Assembly (NCBI GenBank): GCA_004296815.1
Contig: SCVT01000042.1
Location: 1-11,017, forward strand
DNA length: 11,017 nt
Reading direction: 5' to 3'
DNA from: Reyranella sp.
Lineage (GTDB): Bacteria; Pseudomonadota; Alphaproteobacteria; Reyranellales; Reyranellaceae
How positions within the stretch are numbered: the first letter of the stretch is position 1; each line of letters starts with the position of its first letter. The notes beneath the pieces were generated by a model that was not told the DNA's origin, searched no databases, and saw only the letters and a program-made list of their open reading frames with translations. Of this stretch, positions 6,202 through 11,017 are shown piece after piece. A program made the translations under genes and the position numbers.

Positions 6202-6945
6202 ATGACCAATTACTTCGACCTTACGGGCAAGGTTGCCCTCGTGACCGGCGGCAGCCGCGGGCTGGGCTACCAGATGGTGAAGGCCTTTGCCGCCCACGGT
6301 GCCGATGTCTTCATCACCAGCCGCAAGCTCGAGACCTGCGACAAGGTCGCGGCCGAGGTGCGGGCGATGGGCCGCAAGGCCGCGACCCATGCCTGCAACG
6401 TGGCCAACTGGCAGGAGCTCGAAGGGCTGGTCGAGGCCGCCTACGCGGCCTTCGGCAAGGTCGATATCCTGGTGAACAATGCCGGCTCTTCGCCCCTGGC
6501 GCCCTCGTCGCTGGAGACGCCGGAGCAGCTCTTCGACCGCATCGTGTCGCTGAACTTCAAGGGGCCGTTCCGGCTGATGTCGCTGGTCGGCAGCCGCATG
6601 GCGGCGGGCGAGGGCGGCTCGATCATCAACGTGTCGAGCGCCGGCGCGCTCCGGCCGCGGCCGCAGATCGCGCCCTATGCCGGCGCCAAGGCCGCGCTCA
6701 ATGCGCTGACCGAAGCCTTCGCCCACGAATACGGGCCGAAGGTCCGCGTGAACACCATCTCGCCCGGCCGCTTCCTGACCGACGTTTCGAAAGCCTGGCC
6801 GGAAGAGCACAAGAAGAACGCGACGGCGGCGCTGCAGCGCAGCGGCAGTCCCGAGGAGATCGTGACGGCCGCGCTCTATCTCGCGTCGGCCAGGTCGAGC
6901 TTCACCACCGGATCGCTGGTCCGGGTCGACGGAGGAATCGCCTGA
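6202..6945 (+). CDS. SDR family NAD(P)-dependent oxidoreductase
   Basis: This 247-residue classical short-chain dehydrogenase/reductase should oxidise or reduce an alcohol/carbonyl pair with NAD(P). The Rossmann glycine motif is TGGSRGLG (15-22), the NNAG motif is present, and the catalytic set is S146, Y159 and K163 in SSAGALRPRPQIAPYAGAK, with the usual 13-residue Ser-Tyr spacing and YxxxK. ISPG and the C-terminal TTGSLVRVDGG are also standard. An Arg at position 19 in the glycine loop may favour NADPH, which is an inference. The start is set by family alignment (MTNYFDLTGKVALVTGG); the frame is open to a GTG at 6133, but those 23 residues look non-coding. No Shine-Dalgarno is visible, so the mRNA could be leaderless. 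The stop overlaps the next gene's ATG by one base (TGATG). The substrate is unknown. Confidence 0.93.
   Translation: MTNYFDLTGKVALVTGGSRGLGYQMVKAFAAHGADVFITSRKLETCDKVAAEVRAMGRKAATHACNVANWQELEGLVEAAYAAFGKVDILVNNAGSSPLAPSSLETPEQLFDRIVSLNFKGPFRLMSLVGSRMAAGEGGSIINVSSAGALRPRPQIAPYAGAKAALNALTEAFAHEYGPKVRVNTISPGRFLTDVSKAWPEEHKKNATAALQRSGSPEEIVTAALYLASARSSFTTGSLVRVDGGIA
6931..6936 (+). promoter_or_regulatory. Shine-Dalgarno of the zinc alcohol dehydrogenase gene, inside the SDR gene
   Basis: GGAGGA lies 8 nt before the ATG at 6945 and falls in the SDR codons for the conserved C-terminal DGG. It selects ATG 6945, although a second ATG two codons later (6951) is also possible. Confidence 0.65.
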
Positions 6946-8075
6946 TGAAAATGAAAGCCGGTGTCCTGACGGTGTGCGGCGCGCCGCGGCCGTTCGCCAA
7001 GTCGAAGCCCATCCACGTCGTCGAGGTCGACCTCGATCCGCCCGGCGAGGGCGAGGTGCTGGTCAAGGTGGGCGGCGGCGGGCTCTGCCATTCCGACCTG
7101 TCGCTGATCAACGGCGACCGGCCGCGGCCCGTGCCGATCGTGCTGGGCCACGAGGGCTCGGGCGAGATCGTCGAGGTCGGTGCCGGCGTGAAGGACGTGA
7201 AGGTTGGCGACCATGTCTGCTTCACCTTCAACGTGAGCTGCGGCCGCTGCCGGCGCTGCCTCGAGGGCCGGCCCTATATCTGCGAACGGTCCGTCTCGCC
7301 GCGCGCGGCGGGCCAGCTCCTCTCGGGCAACCACCGCCTGCACATGAACGGCAAGCCGGTGAACCATCACTCCGGCGTCTCCTGCTACGCCGAGTATGCC
7401 GTGGTCGACCGCGGCTCGATCGTGGTCATCGACCGCTCCCTGCCGCTCGATGTCGCCGCCCTGTTCGGCTGCGCCGTGGTGACGGGCGTCGGCGCGGTGG
7501 TGAACACCGCGCAGATCCAGCCCGGCAGCACGGTGGCGATCGTGGGCCTGGGCGGCGTCGGCTTGAGCGGCCTGATGGGCGCTGTGCTGGCCGGCGCGGG
7601 CCGTATCGTGGCCATCGACCTCTCCGACGAGAAGCTCGGCCTCGCGCGCCAGCTCGGCGCCACCGACACGGTGAACGCCAAGGACGCCGATCACGTGACC
7701 CAGGTCCGCGACCTCACCAACGGCGGTGTCGACTATGCGTTCGATCTTGCCGGCACCATCAAGGCGATGGAGACGGCCTATCTCGTGACGCGCTGGGGCG
7801 GCACGACGGTGACGGCGGGCCTGTCGCCGATCCAGGCCGACTTCTCCTTCAAGCAGAGCCAGCTCGTCAGCGAGGAGAAGACGATCAAGGGGTCCTACAT
7901 GGGAAGCTGCGTGCCGGTGCGCGACATCCCGCGGTTCATCGCGCTCTACCAGCAGGGCAAGCTCCCCGTGGACCGCATGGTCAGCCAGCGCATCGGCTTC
8001 GACGAGCTGAACGCGGGCTTCGACCGCCTGCAGGACGTGGCGACCGTGCGTCAGGTTCTGGTGCCGCACGGATGA
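6945..8075 (+). CDS. Zinc-dependent alcohol dehydrogenase (MDR superfamily, class III-like)
   Basis: This 376-residue medium-chain dehydrogenase should interconvert an alcohol and an aldehyde or ketone with NAD. The catalytic zinc ligands are C48 (GLCHSD), H69 with E70 (GHEGSG) and C176 (LFGCAVVTG). The structural zinc site is complete: C99, C102, C105 and C113 in CGRCRRCLEGRPYIC. The cofactor fold has GLGGVG (201-206), with D225 (IVAIDLS) at the end of the second strand, which points to NAD rather than NADP. Overall layout follows the class III/NDMA-type ADH group; a glycine run GGGG (43-46) precedes the first zinc Cys. The true substrate (simple alcohol, S-hydroxymethyl thiol or other) cannot be read. 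Its ATG overlaps the SDR stop and its TGA overlaps the next gene's ATG, so it is the middle gene of a tightly coupled three-gene operon. Confidence 0.94.
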   Translation: MKMKAGVLTVCGAPRPFAKSKPIHVVEVDLDPPGEGEVLVKVGGGGLCHSDLSLINGDRPRPVPIVLGHEGSGEIVEVGAGVKDVKVGDHVCFTFNVSCGRCRRCLEGRPYICERSVSPRAAGQLLSGNHRLHMNGKPVNHHSGVSCYAEYAVVDRGSIVVIDRSLPLDVAALFGCAVVTGVGAVVNTAQIQPGSTVAIVGLGGVGLSGLMGAVLAGAGRIVAIDLSDEKLGLARQLGATDTVNAKDADHVTQVRDLTNGGVDYAFDLAGTIKAMETAYLVTRWGGTTVTAGLSPIQADFSFKQSQLVSEEKTIKGSYMGSCVPVRDIPRFIALYQQGKLPVDRMVSQRIGFDELNAGFDRLQDVATVRQVLVPHG

Positions 8076-8533
8076 CGGTCACGATCGCCGCCGAGACGCC
8101 GCTGCAGGACGAGGTTCGCACGCTCGTCGCCGAGCTGAACGCCGTCCTGCTCGAGCTGACGCCGCCTGAGCATTGTCACCACCTGACCGTGGAGCAGATG
8201 GCCGACGACACGACGACCGTGTTCATCGCCCGTGACGGCGGCAGCGCCATTGCCTGCGGGGCCTTGAAGCGCCACGGCGACGGGATCGGCGAGGTGAAGC
8301 GCATGTACACGCGGCCCTCGCATCGCGGCCAGAAGATCGGCGAGCAGATCGTGGCACGCATCGAGGCACTGGCACGCTCCGAAGGCCTGAAGCGGCTGGT
8401 CCTGGAGACGGGCGACCAGCACTACGCCGCCTGGAAGGTCTACGAGCGATCCGGCTTCACGCGCTGCGGCCCGGTGCTCGACTATGCCGACGTGAAATGG
8501 TCGGTGTTTTACGACAAGCGTCTCGATACCTGA
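8072..8533 (+). CDS. GNAT family N-acetyltransferase (small)
   Basis: This 153-residue protein shows a GNAT core: a strand with VFIARDGGSAIACGAL (50-65), EVKRMYTRPSHRG leading into the acetyl-CoA loop RGQKIGEQIV (75-84), LKRLVLETG, and the C-terminal AWKVYERSGFTRCG (110-123). It probably acetylates a small-molecule amine or a protein N-terminus; the substrate is unknown. It is unrelated in detail to the Pat-like GNAT at 2182. The start codon is within ATGA, a 4-nt overlap with the ADH stop, and there is no good Shine-Dalgarno, so translation probably depends on coupling to the ADH gene. It is the last gene of the SDR-ADH operon and ends only 4 nt from the stop of the convergent nitroreductase gene, leaving no room for a separate terminator. 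Confidence 0.9.
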   Translation: MTVTIAAETPLQDEVRTLVAELNAVLLELTPPEHCHHLTVEQMADDTTTVFIARDGGSAIACGALKRHGDGIGEVKRMYTRPSHRGQKIGEQIVARIEALARSEGLKRLVLETGDQHYAAWKVYERSGFTRCGPVLDYADVKWSVFYDKRLDT

Positions 8534-8541
8534 CGCGTCAG
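8530..8541. repeat. Perfect 12-bp palindrome holding both convergent stop codons
   Basis: CTGACGCGTCAG reads the same on both strands. It contains the TGA of the GNAT gene (8531-8533) and the TCA complement of the nitroreductase TGA (8538-8540), placed symmetrically around CGCG. As RNA it would give only a 4-bp stem, so it is not a good terminator hairpin. Confidence 0.5.
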
Positions 8542-9377
8542 CGGATCTCGAAACCGAGCTTCTTCAGGGAGGCGCGGATCGTCTCGCGACCGTTCATCGA
8601 CTTGAGCGGGCCGAGCCGGTTCAGCACGCGCTGCGTCCAGGTCGCGGCCTGCAGCTCATGGCGCGCCGAGAAGCGGCTCATCTCCTCGTCGTAGGTCGAG
8701 CGCTGCTCGGCCTCGGCGCTCGCATCGTAGTGCTCGCGGTGCAGGACGGTGGCCTGGGGCAGGCGCGGCTTGACCTCGCCGGCCGCCTTCTCGGTGGCGT
8801 AGCCGACGCAGAGGCCGAACACGACGAACGACTGCTCGGGCAGGCCCAGCAGCTCGGCGACCTTGATCGGGTCGTTGCGCATGGCGCCGATATAGACGGT
8901 ACGCAGCCCGATCGACTGGGCGGCGACGCAGGCGTTTTGGGCGGCGAGGGCTGCGTCGATGCAGGCCACCATGAAGGTCTCGAGCCAGGGCATGGTCTCG
9001 AAGTCGGTCTTCGTCGCGTCCGAGATGCGCTGGTTGCGCGCCATGTCGGCCACCCAGCAGAGGAAGACCGGGCACTGCTCGATGTGCTTCTGGTTGCCGG
9101 CGATCTCGGCCAGCACCTTCTTCTTCGCGGGATCGGTGATGGCGATGGCCGACCACCACTGCATGTTGGAGCTGGTGGCGGCGGACTGCGCGGCGGCGAT
9201 CAGGGTCTCGAGCGCGCCGGCTGGCAGCGGGTCGGGCTTGTAGCCGCGCACCGAGCGGTGGTCGAGCATGACCGCGATGGTCTCGTTCCACGGGCCGGCG
9301 GGCGGCAGGGCGTCTGCGCCGTAGCGGCGGGCGAGCGCCTCGGTCTTTGAGGGCGTTGCGACGGTCAGCGAGTCCAT
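8538..9377 (-). CDS. Nitroreductase family protein, NfsA/FRP-like NADPH-dependent oxidoreductase
   Basis: This 279-residue FMN-dependent enzyme should reduce nitro-aromatics, quinones or flavins with NAD(P)H, as a soluble homodimer. The FMN-binding start is LDHRSVRGYKPDPL (38-51); AAQSAATSSNMQWWS (62-76), GLRTVYIGAMRN (157-168) and the VFGLCVGY strand are typical of the NfsA/FRP branch. KPRLPQATVLHREHYD in the last third also matches that branch. About 60 residues follow it, a moderately long tail compared with the about 240-residue E. coli NfsA. The start at 9377 has GGAAGG at 9387-9392 with 9-nt spacing and overlaps the end of the MFS gene by 13 nt, so it is the last gene of the FAH-MFS-nitroreductase operon. 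The natural substrate is unknown; the neighbours hint at an aromatic or unsaturated organic acid. Confidence 0.92.
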   Translation of the reverse strand: MDSLTVATPSKTEALARRYGADALPPAGPWNETIAVMLDHRSVRGYKPDPLPAGALETLIAAAQSAATSSNMQWWSAIAITDPAKKKVLAEIAGNQKHIEQCPVFLCWVADMARNQRISDATKTDFETMPWLETFMVACIDAALAAQNACVAAQSIGLRTVYIGAMRNDPIKVAELLGLPEQSFVVFGLCVGYATEKAAGEVKPRLPQATVLHREHYDASAEAEQRSTYDEEMSRFSARHELQAATWTQRVLNRLGPLKSMNGRETIRASLKKLGFEIR

Positions 9378-10621
9378 GAAGCAGTGCCTTCCGGTTTGCG
9401 GCGGGTGATGGCGGTCACCAGTGCGAGGAGAATGAAGCCTGTGACGATCATGAAGATGGCGCGCGGGTCGCCGCGGTCCATCAGCCAGCCGAACAGGAGC
9501 GGCGAGATCATGCCGCCCAGGTTGAAGCCGGTGCTGACGAAGCCGAACACCTTGCCGAACGAGCCGGGCGGCGTGACGGCGCGCACCATCATGTCGCGCG
9601 AGGGCTGGATGATGCCGTTCAGCAGGCCGCCCAGCGACATCACGCCGATCAGCACGGCGGCCGGCATGTTCACCCAGGCCATCAGGATCGCCATGGTCGA
9701 GGTGCAGGCGAAGCCGATCGCCGCGACGCGTTCGTGATGCGGTGTGCGGTCTGCGATGATGCCGCCCAGCAGTACGCCGCCGGCGCTCAGCAGCAGGAAG
9801 CCCGAGAGCGCGACGTTGGCCACCGAGAAGGGCGTGCCATGGATCGCGCCCATGCCGACCACGGTGAAGGTCTGGATGCCGCTGTTGGCCATGGCGAGGC
9901 AGAAGAAGAACAGCAGGTTGCGCAGCACCGGCCCGCTCAGCAGCAGGTCGAGCCCGACCTTGGCGCCACCGGCCTTGCCCGAATCGCCGGGCTTGTGGGC
10001 GACCCGCGGCAGGATGCTGCCCGCCACGATCAGCAGCAGCGCGGTCGCGAAGGAGAGGCCGGCCGCGAACAGGAAGGCGCCGCGCCAGCCCCAGATGGCC
10101 GCACAGGCGAGCACGATGGCGGGCGTCACGCCCGAGCCGAGATAGCCTGCGAACGTGTGGATCGAGAACGCCTTGCCGATGCGCTTGGGAGCGACGGTGG
10201 CCGACAGGATCGAGTAGTCGGCCGGGTGGTAGACCGTGTTGGCGAGGCCGAGGAAGCCGTAGGCGATGACGAAGAACCAGTAGCCCGGCAGCAGCGCCGC
10301 CGCGGCGATGGCGACGGCGCCGAGCAGCAGCCCGCCGGTCAGCATGGCCCGGGGGCCGATGCGGTCGACCAGGAAACCGGCGGGCGTCTGCAGCAGCGCC
10401 GAGGCGACGTTGAAGGCCGTCAGCGCCAGGCCGATCTGGATGTAGCTGACGCCGAACGCCTCGCGCACCTCGCCGAACAGCGGCGGGAGCAGCATGATGT
10501 GCACGTGGCTGACGAAATGCGCGATCGCGATCAGCGCGATGACCTTGCCTTCGCGCAGCTTCTGGCGGTCGGCGCCGGCTTCGCTCGCCGGTATGGCGAA
10601 AGGATCACTCGTCGACGACAT
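9365..10621 (-). CDS. Major facilitator superfamily transporter (Fsr-like)
   Basis: This 418-residue inner-membrane protein has about twelve hydrophobic segments in two halves, separated by a hydrophilic stretch near 205-225 (RVAHKPGDSGKAGG). The first half shows the MFS pattern with DRIGPR after the second segment. TM1 to TM5, including HFVSHVHIMLLPPLFGEV, SYIQIGLALTAFNVASALLQ and the YHPADYSIL region, resembles the fosmidomycin-resistance (Fsr) branch, an impression from memory. The second half repeats the signature (ADRTPHHER). It could be an importer of the compound processed by the neighbouring enzymes or an efflux pump; direction cannot be read. The ATG at 10621 lies inside the FAH gene (17-nt overlap) and is preceded by only a weak Shine-Dalgarno. 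The next in-frame Met lies inside TM1 and would be too late. Confidence 0.93.
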   Translation of the reverse strand: MSSTSDPFAIPASEAGADRQKLREGKVIALIAIAHFVSHVHIMLLPPLFGEVREAFGVSYIQIGLALTAFNVASALLQTPAGFLVDRIGPRAMLTGGLLLGAVAIAAAALLPGYWFFVIAYGFLGLANTVYHPADYSILSATVAPKRIGKAFSIHTFAGYLGSGVTPAIVLACAAIWGWRGAFLFAAGLSFATALLLIVAGSILPRVAHKPGDSGKAGGAKVGLDLLLSGPVLRNLLFFFCLAMANSGIQTFTVVGMGAIHGTPFSVANVALSGFLLLSAGGVLLGGIIADRTPHHERVAAIGFACTSTMAILMAWVNMPAAVLIGVMSLGGLLNGIIQPSRDMMVRAVTPPGSFGKVFGFVSTGFNLGGMISPLLFGWLMDRGDPRAIFMIVTGFILLALVTAITRRKPEGTASWTR

Positions 10622-11017
10622 TGACGCCCAAAGTCCCGATTCCGGAGATCTCGACCTCGACCTTGTCGTCCGGCTTCAGCCAGAGCGGCGGCTTGCGGCC
10701 GGCACCGACGCCGTCCGGCGTGCCTGTGGCGATGATGTCGCCGGGCTCCAGCCAGGTCACGGTCGAGAGATATTCGATGATGGTGGCGACGTCGAAGATC
10801 ATGTGATCCGTCGTGTCGTGCTGCACCACGTTGCCGTTGAGTCGCGTCGTGAGCTCGAGCCGCTGCGGATCGGCGATCACGTCGGCGGTCACCATCCAGG
10901 GCCCCAGCGGGCCGGTGGCGGGGAAGTTCTTGCCGGCGGTCACCGATTGCTTCTGGAAATCGCGCACGCTGCCGTCGAAGAAGCAGGTGTAGCCCGCGAT
11001 CACCGACAGCGCGCTGG
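10605..11017 (-). CDS. Fumarylacetoacetate hydrolase (FAH) family protein, C-terminal part
   Basis: The last 137 codons of an FAH-family enzyme are present; the start lies beyond the right edge. Members cleave C-C bonds, decarboxylate or isomerise beta-keto acids, often late in aromatic ring catabolism (fumarylpyruvate, 2-hydroxyhepta-2,4-dienedioate and similar). The visible part has IAGYTCFFDGSVRDFQ, in which the first Asp should be the third metal ligand by analogy with FAHD1, then GKNFPATGPLGPWMVT, the substrate-loop MIFDVATIIEYLS, the signature PGDIIATGTPDGVG, and the terminal GIGTLGVNV. The two Glu metal ligands would lie upstream, outside the window. FFDGSVRD replaces the more common ND/DVS-type sequence, a small deviation. 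It is the first of three overlapping minus-strand genes seen here; the stop at 10605-10607 lies inside the MFS gene. The exact substrate cannot be assigned. Confidence 0.92.
   Translation of the reverse strand, partial: SALSVIAGYTCFFDGSVRDFQKQSVTAGKNFPATGPLGPWMVTADVIADPQRLELTTRLNGNVVQHDTTDHMIFDVATIIEYLSTVTWLEPGDIIATGTPDGVGAGRKPPLWLKPDDKVEVEISGIGTLGVNVVDE

Noticed and set aside
5098..6810. ppk2 extended to an upstream start at 6810 (570 codons)
   Set aside because: The extra residues are antisense to the SDR gene and unlike PPK2; the ATG at 6024 has a strong Shine-Dalgarno and gives the usual length.
6876..8069. 397-codon minus-strand frame opposite the zinc ADH gene
   Set aside because: It is His/Ala/Asp-rich antisense with no fold signature; the plus strand has both complete zinc sites.
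9734..10624. 296-codon plus-strand frame opposite the MFS gene
   Set aside because: Low-complexity Gln/Glu/Arg-rich antisense of hydrophobic codons; the MFS protein explains the region.
1..11017. tRNA, rRNA, CRISPR array, transposase, integrase or toxin-antitoxin genes
   Set aside because: Reading both strands I found no cloverleaf-like segment, spaced repeat array, terminal inverted repeats or mobile-element protein motifs; gaps between genes are too short to hide such genes.

Overview
The window is dense, G+C-rich bacterial chromosome (roughly two thirds G+C by eye). It holds ten protein genes, almost no intergenic space, and no visible RNA gene, CRISPR array or insertion sequence. Codon third positions are strongly G/C, which produces long meaningless antisense reading frames. 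The gene families (a DUF2126-type transglutaminase protein, class I PPK2, a long Orn/Lys/Arg decarboxylase, aromatic-type FAH/MFS genes) suggest an alphaproteobacterium, perhaps Rhodospirillales or Hyphomicrobiales. This is an inference from gene content, not from a marker gene.

Layout. Left block, mostly minus strand: a class I polyphosphate kinase 2 (5098-6024) is followed 13 nt later by a PLP-dependent decarboxylase most like ornithine decarboxylase (2748-5084). A plus-strand GNAT acetyltransferase of the phosphinothricin/methionine-sulfone type (2182-2766) meets the decarboxylase tail to tail and overlaps it by 19 nt. Beyond it, again on the minus strand, is a large transglutaminase-like/DUF2126 protein (2059 to beyond the left edge). 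Middle block, plus strand: an SDR oxidoreductase (6202-6945), a zinc-dependent alcohol dehydrogenase (6945-8075) and a small GNAT (8072-8533) overlap stop-to-start and form a clear operon. Right block, minus strand: an FAH-family hydrolase (partial, from beyond the right edge to 10605), an MFS transporter (9365-10621) and an NfsA/FRP-like nitroreductase (8538-9377) also overlap and form an operon.

How the genes may work together. The PPK2-decarboxylase pair puts polyphosphate-dependent nucleotide phosphorylation and polyamine synthesis (putrescine, if the substrate is ornithine) on one message. The SDR/ADH pair looks like an oxidation module for an unknown alcohol or carbonyl compound. The FAH-MFS-nitroreductase set looks like uptake and breakdown of a small organic, possibly aromatic, compound. 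No wholly new system is evident. The most unusual features are architectural: the minus-strand series interrupted by an opposing overlapping gene (a possible non-contiguous operon), a GC hairpin with a competing fold at that convergent overlap, and a perfect 12-bp palindrome containing both stop codons of another convergent pair.
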